NCBI GenBank assembly: GCA_035048815.1
Contig: JAUCBN010000023.1
Span: 813,501-877,500 of the forward strand
Reading direction: 5' to 3'
DNA length: 64,000 nucleotides
Origin: Abelmoschus esculentus
Lineage: Eukaryota; Streptophyta; Magnoliopsida; Malvales; Malvaceae
Below, in pieces: positions 21,504-34,500 of this stretch (the first letter of the stretch is position 1; every line of letters starts with the position of its first letter). The notes under the pieces are model-generated. The model was not told where the DNA came from, did not search any database, and worked only from the letters and a program-made list of their open reading frames with translations. The position numbers and the translations under genes were made by a program.

Positions 21504-24500
21504 TCAAATTCGAGCTTGACGTTGTGTAAAGATGTAGACCTCATCGAATCCCCTCCTACAGCATTTTAATACATGGACATGCACTCGGTTTACATTCAAA
21601 TACGAATTCCTAATAGCATCCATCAAAAACTCAAAAGGATTTTATCAGATTACCCAGCTTTTCCGCAATATGTGGGGCTATAGTTATAAATAAGGTTATC
21701 AAGCACTTTTCGAGCAGGTGGTCTGTTCAGTGACTTCCTAGCCTCTCTGTACCAGAAGAAAACTCAACTTCCAAACAGATAAAAGAGATGCTGAGATGGT
21801 ATAAATAATAACTACAACAAGAAATCAACAGAACAAGATACAAAGGCGTGGTTTTAGCTGCTTAAATTTTCAATTAACCATTGCTCCACAATAGACTGGC
21901 ATTCTTTAAATGAAGCGAGACTCTTTAGTACGTAAAGCTTCCTTTATTAACAATATAGAGAGAACTATTAACATTCCTAACCTGATTAAGAAGTTAGCAA
22001 CATGTTGTGTCACTTCAATGGCATCTTCTGAGTGTGGAATCATAGTCGGCCCCCATTCAAAAGCATTTTTCTGCAAAATATTATGGTCAAGACTATTCAT
22101 ACTGAAATGAAGCATATCGGCGGACCATAGAATAACACTACAGTTTTGCAAACAAAGTTTAAAGAACCAAGAGAAATAGAGGCAGAGACAAAAGGACAAG
22201 GAGAAAAGAGACCAATTCCTTGGAGTGGTCATAGATAGGATTATCTTTTTACAAGAAAAAGGAGACCAAAATGTTGGGACGCATAAACAGGAAGATGATT
22301 GGAAAACACTAAAAGAAGTACCTCTGGATGCCATTGGAAGGCAGTGATAGGATAACTATGTGCTTGCGCGGTGGAGACATATAACTGTTATTAACACTTC
22401 AAGGGAAATAAAGGCACTTAAAGCAGCCATAAAATGTAATGAGGTAAATCTAGTTAAAACAAGCCTAAGGCACGGTGAAGGTAAGATTCAGAACCTGGTT
22501 ATTTTCATCTCTGCTTGTCGTTAAGATCTTGAAGAATCTGGCCAGATTTGGAGTATTTTTAAGTTTCTCTGGTGAAATGCCCCACTGTAACAGTGAAACG
22601 TTGGTTTAGGCAATGCTAATTAGTTCGTAAATATAAGCATAAGGTAGAAAATGTGCCATTTAATTCTCTTTATATGAACATGAAAGAAAGACTATTTTTG
22701 GTAGGGATTCATTGTATTTGCTTCTGAACAAATATTAGTATCTTTCTTCCTTAATAGCTATGTACTCTTAGCAAACTACTCACTGAAGGAAATCTTATCT
22801 GTTGAGTTTTATTCTAATTTAGGCTTTTCAAGACCACGAATGAGATTCAAGGAAATCAGATTACAGATTAGGAGAACAAAAAGGCATGATCAATTTATCA
22901 TGTGTTAAAATACATTTCATCTCTCAAATAATAATATGTACAAGTTAAAAAAAATAATGAATCAACTAAAAGATAGATGCTTCATTATCAGTTCATGGTT
23001 TTAGGAATGAACCAGAGAGGCCATACTAGAGAAGCCAAAGACTGAAAGGAAAATATTGTGCGACTGATTCTGATTTAAACTATCAATGAAAGGAACCAAT
23101 GAAACTCACCCTGTGGTTTTGCATAATTAGGCAATCTGTTTCTAGCTTTCGCAGCAAAGCTGGAGGAAATCTGGAAAAAGAGAAACATATAATTACACAG
23201 ATTATAAGAAATCACATAAGCTCTCAATAAAATAGATCTCAATCAGGTTGGACTCGGTAGACAGTTAGAAACAATCCCCATCTTTCTAGACGTTCAAAAT
23301 ATGATTGCAAGTTGCAACTTGGACCAAACTACAGATTATCAGCTTAAAATCACTTCACCTCTGTTACGGATTGAAAGGTTAGATATCTTAACTATAAAAT
23401 ACTTAACCTCCTACCATGATAATATATAATTTGAGCAAATCATTATTAGAAAAATGAAACCAAAATCGAACATTATTTATGTACCCTCAAAGGTAATAAA
23501 GGTTCTGTACCTTTGAAATACTGTTCCTTCAATATTAATGTTTTGCTCAAATTGGAGACTAGATGCCTGATTTGATGCAGCAAATGGTTCAAGAATATTT
23601 TTGTCCTACCAGCAAGAAAAAAAATGTATGCAAAACAAGATTACGTTAATTTTTTTATAATTCAGCAAAGACAATCCTAAAATTAAATAAATAATCAGAT
23701 AAAGTAACATAAATGGAATTAAGCTAATTTGAAATGAAGACATTGCTATAAAACCAAGAGGATATCAAATCCATCATAAAATGTTTTCCAACAAGGTCGG
23801 CCATTGTTTTGGATGAAATGCCACAAACAATGTAACCATGAAATCCAAACAGATTGAACACTGAAATAAGGCGAACATCCAGGATTGGCATTGTTTAGCC
23901 AAGTGGGCCAAGAGTAATCTCTCACAAATTCAAACTACAAAGTTCCTTAAGTCAAGAAATTTGAAACCTCTTATTTTGTTATATTGCCATGAGACATGAA
24001 TTATATGCAAATAGTACAGACTGTCAAGTACAACATAGTGAACAAAAGTTAACCACATCAAGGAAAGAGAGTAAAATAAAAGAGAAGAGGTCAGATAATC
24101 CAACGGTGCTTACTTCGCTGATCATCATTGTTAAAAGTTCAAAACCCAAACAAGTGGCATATAATGGGAAATGGTCTCCCCTGTCATTCTTCTCTATAAC
24201 TTTCTGTAAAAACGAAGAATAAATTATATGCAAATATTACAGGCAATCAAAGTGTAAAGGGAAAAACTGAATTTTTTTATCTTTTTTCCCCCTCTATAAG
24301 CCATGAAAAATTAGAAATATAAACAATAGAAAATAACTTGAAGAAATAGAAGGCTCGCTTGTTAACACCAATCTCTTGCCCTGGTTTCATGTTAATTTCA
24401 TAAAACCAAGTGACAAAAAATTACCTTGAAAATTTTTTGAACCACCTCAAAGTACAAGCCGGATTTAGCCCACCCACCTGTAAAAAGCACGCCATTAACC

Positions 24501-25444
24501 AGTTCAAGCTTCTGCAATACAATGGAGGAGAAGACTCAGCTATAGATGTCAGGCTTTTGACACAACTGTCTAGTCATAGCAAATGAAAGCGATTAAACGA
24601 AATGAACAGGCAATCAAAATAACTTCACATGTTAAGAAGCTAAAGAACATCCACAAAAAATGCAACTAAGCTAAAAATTGATCATTTGCATAGAGAACAA
24701 GACTGTAACAACTGGTATTCCTGCAGTGTCCAAACTTTGTGATTATTCAACTAATATTTGAACAAAAAAGTTGCAAATTTATTTTTAATGTAGGAAAAGC
24801 AAATCAACCACTTTTATATTCTTACATTTATTTAAGAAGAATAACTGATGTCTAATTATGGAGTACTAAAAAAATAACCATAAAAATCACAAGTATCAAA
24901 CAAAATGAATAGAAAATTCTTTTACTTATCCATAAAATGAAATGAGATGAAGATTTTCTAGAGCAGATAAGTGATTCGTGAATTAAGATTCTAAACTCAA
25001 AATCAGGAATTTTATTTTCAAAAAATAGAAACAAGCTATTAAAAAAACTACACAAGTCAAAATTCAGCCTTTTTATACGGAGAGAAGCATCGTGATTACC
25101 TCGAAAAGAATCTCTTCCGGCTCATTATAGATAAGAGGAATCACTCGAGCCCCAGCTGCTTCCACGAACTTCACATACGACGCAGCTATGTACGAAGCGT
25201 CCGTATCATTGTTCAGCCTCCCCGACGCGCCGTCTCCCGGATGAGTAAGAATCCCGATCACCGGTCTATAATAGAGCTTCGGGTCAAGAACCGTGCAACT
25301 CGGAGAGGAAGAACTCAGCGAATCGGCGGTCGAGCCGTCCCCGCGTTGACTCGGAAGGAGGAGTCCATTGGAGGTTTGAGCTTTAGCTAGAGGAAATTCT
25401 TTGGAGAGGTAGAGGAGGAAGGGGACGAGAAGGTAATTCCACAT
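21504..25444 (-). CDS. GGH: Gamma-glutamyl hydrolase (folate polyglutamate hydrolase)
   Basis: Ten exons on the minus strand: 25100-25444, 24425-24511, 24114-24203, 23511-23605, 23110-23170, 22495-22584, 22322-22384, 21982-22070, 21654-21746, 21504-21552. The sum is 1062 nt, giving 353 residues, close to the usual plant length. It removes gamma-linked glutamates from folates, and family members are vacuolar or secreted. The start MWNYLLVPFLLYL gives a signal peptide; an in-frame ATG at 25525 would add 27 residues (MPSLSRSN...) and hide it. Visible motifs are PVIGILTHPGDG, the nucleophile Cys in YATCLGFELL (about residue 162) and the His in TAFQWHPE (about residue 275), the two catalytic residues of this class I amidotransferase-like fold. 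The last exon uses an acceptor just before GGATTCGAT, read as GGFDEVYIF. Catalytic residues are all present. Confidence 0.92.
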
Positions 25445-25525
25445 GTCGTCGTCGGAGGGAGTATTGTTAGGCGGAGCGGACGAGGGAGGGGAAGATGTAG
25501 AGTTAGAGCGAGATAATGAGGGCAT

Positions 25526-26253
25526 TTTGGGGAGTTGACATGGAGAGCGAATCGAAGAAAAAGAAAGGAAAATTATAAAAATCAATCTCGTCCTCTAAAA
25601 AATGAAAAGAAATTGTTTTTTTTTTCTGCGAAAGATATTTTCTTTTTCAAAATATTCTTGAAATAAATATAATTCAAAATAATTATATTGACTTACAATA
25701 GCATTATTTTCCTTTTATATTATTTTCACAAAATTTATATTATTTTATTAGCAGTTAATTATAGGTGTTTTGATTAAAATTAAGGTTATATTATATAAAA
25801 TTATTTTTAAATTAAAAAAAATATATCATTTAATTATTAAAATAGTTTTAATATAATTATTTATCGTTAAAAGTTAACGGATTGTTGACATATTTAATTT
25901 TTATTATAAATATATTTTTTAATTTAATCCTGATTTTATTTTAATAAATCATTTGTCTTTTTTCGATTTCTGTATACACACTAAAAATTATAGTTGTTGA
26001 GGCATACATTAGCTATTGCCTTGAATATTTTACAAGAATAGGTCTGGGAGTCGATGAACACTTGTAACAAAAAAAAAAAAAACGATTAAATCAATATTTT
26101 AACGAGACATGTAATAATATTTGATCTATACAATTTCGTACATGAATAAAATTATATTTGTCGATAAATAATATCACAGTTGTTATTCATTAAGCTCAAG
26201 TATCACGATCATACTTATCACAGACATGGCTGAAAATAAAGCTCATGCTTAAG
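25526..26253. other. AT-rich intergenic DNA
   Basis: This should contain the gamma-glutamyl hydrolase promoter (reading left) and the 3' end of the receptor-kinase pseudogene. Nothing else is recognisable. Confidence 0.5.
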
Positions 26254-29200
26254 TTAACGGTTGCCCCTTCGTCGAATCCGTTCAGTATCCTTTAAAAACT
26301 TACCTCTGATCTTCTTTAGCTCCGGAACAATCTCTTTCATGTCAGGCCTTTTGTTTGGTAATTCTGATGAACATTCCAAGCCAACTTGTAAAATAGATAA
26401 GGCACAGTGGTTGGTGGCTGCATGATCTGTCCTAATAGTGCTTAACAAACTGGTGTCTGCAACTTGATTTAATGGAGATGAAATGGACTCTGTCACCCAA
26501 CTCTTCAAGCTTCGTTCTCCTACAAACATATCATCTGTAGGCTTTTTTCTTGTGATGGTTTCCATCAGAAGAATACCGAAACTATACACATCTCCTTTTG
26601 GCGAAACGATTCCTTCTGTTCCGTGTTCTGTGTACAAATATACAGCAACTTCATCAACATTCAATGGAAGAAATGAAAAAGAAATGATATAGAATTTCTA
26701 ACATGTTATATATGTATGTTAAAGTGGCATTCAATGGGTCTGGAATTCAAGTTTTAACACATGAGTATGACCCTTGCCTTATCCACATGCTATAGTTGCA
26801 TTAAAAAGAAGAACAAAGCTTGAGTTTGTTACCTGGTGCCATGTACCCTATAGTTGCCATGGTCATGGTTTGTATCATTGAATCATCATTGCATAAGAGT
26901 TTTGCAATGCCAAAATCACTCAAATGTGCAACCATGTCTTCATCTAAGAGAATGTTGCTGGGTTTCAAATCACAATGAACAATGGGTGTTACATTACCAT
27001 GATGAAGATATTCCAGTGCAGATGCAACATCTATCAGTATGTTCAACCTTTGTAGGATATCCAAAGAGCTGTGGTTGGAATACAACCATTTTTCAAGACT
27101 CCCATTAGGCATGAACTCAAGCACTAAGGCTTTGAAATCAAGATCATTAGAGCAACTACTAATGATTTTGATTAGATTCCGGTGACGAGTGTTGCGAAGG
27201 ACTTCACATTCAACATCGAAGCTCTTAAAAGCTCCTTCTAACTCAATTTTGAAAACTTTTACTGCAAATATCATCCCATCTGAGAGAGTCCCTTGATACA
27301 CAGAACCATAACTCCCACTACCAAGCAAATTGCTTTCACTGAATCCACCAGTAGCTTGATGAAGTTCATGGTACGAAATTCGTCTCCAAGCTCCTAAAGG
27401 TAGCAAGTCTTCCGAAGTTGTTAATTTGTCCTTCCTCTTCCTACATCGAAAGAAAATTATAATCAGAGCCAACACCATAATTGTCGAGGCAATTGGCAGT
27501 GCTATATATAGTATGAGCTTTTAGTTTTGCAGCTCGGAAGATGAAGTTGAGGTGCACCGCACAATGCTTCATTCCCCTCAAATGATTCGATCGAGAAGTT
27601 TCCAAATGATCCTCCTGTAAGAATTTCTCCATAAAGTCTATTGAAAGAGACATTGAAAGATTTGAGATATTGGAGTTTCTGCAAGGACTTTGGAATCTTT
27701 CCTGATAGATTATTTCTAGACAAGTCCAAAAACTCCAAACTCAACATGTCACCAAATGACTCAGGAATTGAACCTGTGAGTCTATTATTGGATAAGGACA
27801 ACTGAATGAGGTCTCTGAGATCTGCAACTCCAATGGGGATATCACACGAGAACTGATTGTTGGACAAATCCATATCAGTCAAAACCTTTCACTTTCCTAT
27901 ATCCATTGGAAGAGGACCACTTAGAGAATTTGAAGACAAATTCAATATGAGTAGGTAGTTAAGCCCCGTCAAAGTTGAAGGTATTGAGGAAGAAAACATA
28001 TTGGAGTCAAGAAATAGGTTCCTCATAGAAATGAGATCACCCAAGCAATCAGGTATTGGACCAGACAATTTGGTTACCCGAAAGGAACAAGAAAGCCAAC
28101 TTGTTTAGATGACATAACTCAGATGGGATGGATCCTTCTAACTCATTGTACGAAAGGGAAAGACTTTGTAGCTCTTCTAATCCTCCAATTGAACCAGGAA
28201 TGAGTCCTGTCAGTTTATTATTGACTAGCTCAATTTTTATCAAGCTGCTTAGGTTGCCAATTTCACTAGGGACACTACCCCAGATGTTGCACTCAGAAAC
28301 AAGGAATTTCTGAAGAGAATTCTCGACAGATTCCCTACCAAACTTGGAAGTCTAGCACTGACCAAAGGGTTGTAGCCTAAACTTAAGAGTTCCAACCCTC
28401 TGCAGTTTGTCAAAGAAGAGAGAAAGTTCATTCCTGAGGACGTTAAATTATTAGAGTACAAGTTTAGTGTCTTCAAATTTCTTATATTGCCAAGATTTTC
28501 AGGAATAGACCCTTGTCATGTCTAGATGAGTAAATCGAGAGGCATTTGGAATAGACATTGGGAATGGATCAGCCAAGTGATTTCCACCAAAGTATAATTC
28601 TTCCAAGTTTGGCAGCCAAAGTCCCATATTTGATGGAAGCTGGCCAGAGAGTTGATTCCCAGCTAAAGAAATCTTCGATAGAATTGAAATATTAAATAAT
28701 GCTGGAGGAATAGGACCAACAAGATGGTTAACTCCCAAATTCAACACTTGTAGATTCTGTAGGTTGCCAATCTCACGTGGTATTGTACCTACAAATTTGT
28801 AAAAAAAAAAAAGTTTACAAAAAGAAAAAAATACATATTTTTTCTTTTATTTTTTTAATGCTTTTCCGGTTTTTAGAGTTTTGTCCTAACTAATCCGGAT
28901 TGACTCGCGTCACACACATAGTTTTGGTGGGTGAGTTTCTCGGCAAAAATTTTCTCATCACTTGGACCGACTATGACTATAAATTAATAGAAACACTATG
29001 CACTATCTATTTTAAAATTTCACCTGTGAAATTGTTATAGGCACCTTGAAACTTCTCGAGAAGAGTTAAATTCACAATTTGTTCCGAAATTTCACCTGTA
29101 AATAAAAATCAAATTCAAAATTAAATAATAAAAAAAAACATTAACAAGATTTTTCTTGCATCATATTAGGTCTCATTCTTTATTTTTTTTCTTTGAGGTA

Positions 29201-30359
29201 TTTGAAAATTTTGAAAATTAAGAAAAATAAATAACAGTGATCAATTGTATAATTATACCTTTTTTAAACTACCACGTTAGCTTGATCAAATCGACATTAA
29301 CCCTATAGTTAAATGATCATCTATGTAGTTTACCCTTAATTCAAATTGCTCATAATTATACTATAAATCAGTTCATTTGAATTCTCAAGTACTTTGGAAA
29401 AAAGAAAAAATACACACTTTAAAAGCTTTACAGAATGTTCAGTGTACATTACCTCCAAAGTGGTTCACACCAAAATAGAAGATTTGAAGCATACTCAAAT
29501 TCCCAATTTCTGCAGGTAGATTCCCTTCCAATTGGTTAAGTTGTAAATACAAAAGTTGCAAGTCTTTGCACTTGCATAAACTGGCTGGAATTCTACCAGA
29601 AAGCATGTTATAACTCAAGTCTAATTGCTCCAAATTAGGAAGATGATCAAACATATCCTTCGGAATAGGACCAATGAGGTTATTGAAGTTGAAAAAGATG
29701 GCAGATAGAGAAAGCAAACCACGTGACACAGAGGGTATGAAACCAGAAAACATGTTATTGGATAGAAAAATCCCTTGCAGGGAAGATATGTTGAAGATGG
29801 AGGAGGGTATGGAACCTGAAATCTGGTTCTCATACAAGCTCAGGACTTCTAGCTTTGGCAAATAGCCTAAAGACAATGGAATAACACCCTTGAAGTTGTT
29901 TTGATTCAGATACAAAGTTCGAAGTTCAGTTAATGATCCTAACCATGATGGGATTTCTCCACTGAAGTCGTTATCGAAACGTAAAGATTTCAGTCGTTGC
30001 AGATTCGATAATTGGACTGGTAGTCTGCCATGAAAACTATTGTTTGTGAGGTGCAGAAGAAAAAGGAATGATAGATTTCCCAAGTGAGGTGAAAGGGTGC
30101 CTACGAGTCCCAACCCTGTAAGGTCTAGAGCTGTGACTCTACGGTGTTTTGATCCGCAACTGACACCAATCCAATTGCAGACCGGGGTAGAAACTGACCA
30201 GTTAGTTGCTAAGACATTTCCAGGGTCTTGCATGACTTGGTGTTTTAGTGCAAGAAGAGCCGATTTGTCTGTAAGTATGGTGGTTAATTTCATGGAGAAA
30301 GTAACCATGGGAAAATGGCAGATGATACGAAGAGCTAAGCTGAGGAAAGTGTTTCCCAT
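26254..30359 (-). pseudogene. LRR receptor kinase subfamily XII, decayed copy A
   Basis: The same four-exon plan as the intact copy B (31515-36215): exon 1 29453-30359, exon 2 29024-29095, exon 3 26833-28788, exon 4 26254-26627. Exon 1 (MGNTFLSLALRIICHFP start) and exon 4 are open. Exon 3 is broken repeatedly. A short deletion near 28517 shifts the frame after LDMT. Further shifts lie near 28320 and 28065. TGG became TGA at 27889-27891 (GKW in copy B). Another shift occurs near 27530, just before the membrane segment. The kinase part is otherwise well preserved, including the non-RD HCDLKPSN loop and SDFGIAKL. No single protein can be made. Short products from the open pieces, especially the LRR exon 1, cannot be excluded. 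Confidence 0.85.
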
Positions 30360-31014
30360 TTGATTTTGGGTGTTGAGTCTCTGGAAATGGAGTTTTTCAA
30401 CATTAACACAACTGATGCAGCAAGATAGATATCCCATTCTTTATATACACTGGAATGGAGTCCATTAATTGGATGAACACACAATAATACATATAGTATT
30501 ATTGACAATAATTACTAAACTAAACCTTGAAATTTCTTAGAAAATGCAATGAGGTTGAAATGTTTGAGGCCAAATCCGGTGGAAAAGCAAGGTGAAATAG
30601 CACAAAAATTAAGGCTTTCGATGAAATTTCTTCGTTCAATATCTAAAAGCAGCCTCAAAAGCTACCCCGAACGAAAACTTAGTTTTTCCTAGTGTTTTTT
30701 CCCCTTGTTCTAATACTACCTCTGAACATCAGATCACCATAACCATTAAATAAGATTGTTTATTTAACTAGATAGATACCTACCTACAAATATATATGAT
30801 ACATATTAATTTACCCCCTAGACATTTTTGCTATGTTTTTGATTAAATAATGGCTGCTTGGCTTTGTTCTGGAATCTGAAGTCTTTGAACTTTGTCTTTG
30901 TAAAGGCCAGCACACAGGAGAAACCAACAATTGAGAAAGAATCCTATATAAAACAGTAAGGGTATATTACAAATTTCATCACTTAACTTTTTTTCATTCT
31001 TATTTTGGTCACTC

Positions 31015-31169
31015 AAGTTTAAAAGTTTCCAATCCTTTACATTTTTAAGAGATGTGAGAGAGCTCATTTCTGAGGAAGTTAAATTATTAGACTCTAGGTT
31101 TAATGTTTTAAAATTTCTTAGATTGCCCAAAGTGTCAGGAATAGACCCTGAAATGTAATTATGTGACAT
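31015..31169 (-). pseudogene. LRR scrap from a receptor kinase of the same family
   Basis: It reads MSHNYISGSIPDTLGNLRNF and on through NLTSSEMSSLTSL, matching the LRRs of copy B around INYISGSIPDTLGNLRNL. It stands alone between copies A and B with no flanking exons, so it is a leftover of a third copy or of unequal crossing over. Confidence 0.7.
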
Positions 31170-31514
31170 GAAAGGTACATTAAAGAATGGTTTGTATAGG
31201 TATACTCCCCACCAATTGGTGTTGACTTGGTGGCTTGAAAAGTCAAGCTTTGCGGCACAAAATTGACAGACTTACTTGTCTGAACCATGTGCAAGGAATG
31301 AAGAAAAAAATATAAGGGATGACTGCACCAAATGGAGAGAAAATTTGATGCATTAATAAATGTTCCAACAGTAATAGTTGATGAATTAGTCCGCTGTATA
31401 AATTTTGATAATTTTGATCTTGATATTTTAGTTCAAATTTGGAACTACATTCGTGCGGGAAATAACTCATTTCTCTAAGAATGCCTCCATACCCACCTTT
31501 CCTTGGATCACCCT

Positions 31515-34500
31515 TCATCGAACCGGTTCGATATCCTTTAATAACTTCATTTTGATCTTCTTTAACTTGGTAAGAATCTCTTTCATATTAGGCCTTTCAT
31601 TTGCTGATTCTACTGAACATTCTAAGCCAACTTTCAAAATGGATAAGGCACAATGGTTGGCTGCTGAACAATCCTTTCCACTTGTGCTCAACAAACTGGT
31701 GTCTACTATTTGATTCATTGGAGATGATATTGACTCTTTTACCCAACTCTTCAAGCTCCTTTCTCCTGCAAACATTTCATCTGTGGGTCTTTTTCCTGTG
31801 ATGGTTTCCATCAGAAGAATACCAAAACTATACACATCACCTGTTGTGGAAACAATTCCTTCTGCTCCATACTCTGTACATGAATTTACAACATAATCAA
31901 GAGTCATCATGAAGAAATAAACTTGAAGTATAGTTAAAAGTATTACCTGGGGCCATGTACCCAATAGTTGCCATGGTCATGGTTTGTATCATTGAATCAT
32001 CATTGCATAAGAGTTTTGCAATGCCAAAATCACTCAAATGTGCAACCATGTCTTCATCTAACAGAACGTTGCTGGGTTTCAAATCACAATGAACAATGGG
32101 GGTTTCATTACCATGATGAAGATATTCCAGTGCAGATGCAACATCTATCAGTATGTTCAACCTTTGTAGGATATCCAAAGAGCTTTGGTTGGAATACAAC
32201 CATTGATCAAGACTCCCATTAGGCATGAACTCAAGCACTAAGGCTTTGAAATCAAGATCATTAGAGCAACTACTAATGATTTTGATTAGATTCCGGTGAC
32301 GAGTGTTGCGGAGGACTTCACATTCAACATCAAAGCTCTTAAAAGCTCCTTCTATCTCAATTTTGAAAACTTTTACTGCAAATATCATCCCATCTGAGAG
32401 AGTCCCTTGATACACAGAACCATAACTCCCACTACCAAGCAAATTGCTTTCACTGAATCCATCGGTAGCTTGATGAAGTTCATGGTACGAAATTCGTCTC
32501 CATGTTCCTAAAGGTAACAAGTCTTCCTCAGTTGTTAATTTGTCCTTCCTCTTCCTACTTCGCAAGATAATGATAATCAGAGCGATCACGAAAATTGTTG
32601 AGGCAATTGGCAGTGCTATATATAGTATGAGCTTAGCCTTTGTCTTGGACTTCTTGAGAGGTTTTGATTTGCATCTTGGAAGATGAAGTTGAGGTGCACC
32701 ACACAATGCTTCATTCCCCTCAAATGACTCAATCGAGAAGTTTCCAAATGATCCTGCTGTAGGAATTTCTCCATAAAGTCTATTGAAAGAGACATTGAAA
32801 TATTTGAGATAGTTGAGTTTCTCTAAAGACTTTGGAATCACTCCTGATAGATTATTTCTTGATAAGTCCAAAACCACCAAACTCAACATGTCACCAAATG
32901 ACTCAGGAATTGAACCTGTGAGTCTATTATTGGATAAGGAAAAGTAGGTGAGGTCTTTGAGATCTGCAACTCCAGTGGGGATATCACCCGAGAACTGATT
33001 GTTGGACAAATCCATATCAGTCAAAACGTTCCACTTCCCTATATCCATTGGAAGAGGACCACTTAGAGAATTTGAAGACATATTCAACATGAGGAGATAG
33101 TTAAGCCCTGTCAAGGTTGAAGGTATTGAGAAAGTAAACATATTAGAGTCTAGAAATAGTCTCCTCAAAGAAATGAGATTACCCAAACAAGAAGGTATTG
33201 GACCAGACAATTTGTTACTCGTCAAGTGCAAGAAAGCTATCTTGTTTAGATGACATAACTCAGATGGGATGGATCCTTCTAACTTATTGTACGAAAGGGA
33301 AAGAAGTTGCAGCTCTTCTAATGCCCCCATTGAAGCAGGAATCATTCCCGTCAATTCATTGCCTCCTATCTCGATGCTTATCAAGCGACTTAAGTTGCCA
33401 ATTTCACTTGGGATGCTACCCTTAATGTTGCACGCAGCAGCATACAACCCCTCAAGAGAATCTGAGATATTCCCCACCGAACCTGGAAGTTCACCACTTA
33501 TCCATGGATTGTAGCCGAAACTCAAGCTTTCCAAGCCGCTACAATTTGTCAAAGACGACAGAAAGCTCATTCCCGAGGAAGATAAATTATTAATCTCCAG
33601 GTTGAGCTCCTTTAAATTTCTTAGATTGCCAAGAGTGTCAGGAATGGAGCCTGAAATGTAGTTGATTGGCATGCTAAGAGTGGTAAGCTGAGAGGCATTG
33701 GTAATAGACACTGGGAAAGGACCAACAAACTGATTTCCTCCCAAGTACAATTTTTCCAGGTTTGGAAGCCAAAGACCCATGCTGGGTGGAAGATGACCAG
33801 ATAACTGATTCGAAGATAAAGAAATGATCGATAGAGTTGAAATATTAAATATTTCTGAAGGAAGAGGACCAGAAATTTTATTAATTGCCAAATTCAACAA
33901 TTCTAGATTCTGTAGGTTGCCAATCTCACGTGGTATTGAACCTGCCAAAATTGTATAAACCAAATATATCAGACAGAAGCGGGAGAAATTATATTACGGT
34001 ACATTACCACCACGTTATCTATGGGACCAACTAATAAAAAGCATTCATTTAATTATTTTTTCACCTCGTCATTTTTACCAAGTGAATCTTTACTGACATT
34101 TATTTTAAATTAAGCTTAAAATATTTTTTACCAAGTGAAGATTCACTTGGTAAAAATGATGAAGTGGAAAAAATAATTAAATGGATGCTTTTTATTGGTT
34201 GATCCCATAGATGACGTGGTGGAAATGTCTCATAATATAATTTCTCCAGATGTGAGAATACAAAAATGTATTATTTAAGGATACTTAATCGATTGATCAA
34301 TCTATTTATTTTTATTAATCTTTCATTTTTTAGAACTCTTAACTTTTTAAGTGATATTAGAATTAAAAGAATTATCAAAAAAAACTATTCATTTTAGATT
34401 TTTGCAAAAAAAAAAGTATTTATCTTTATTTTTTGTCATTTTTCATATCCCATCAGTACAAAATTAAATTTTAAATTTTAATCTTAAACATTAAAATACA

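Noticed and set aside
25526..25585. Extended N-terminus of gamma-glutamyl hydrolase beyond 25525
   Set aside because: The frame opens with TTG, not ATG, and the added residues have no family match.
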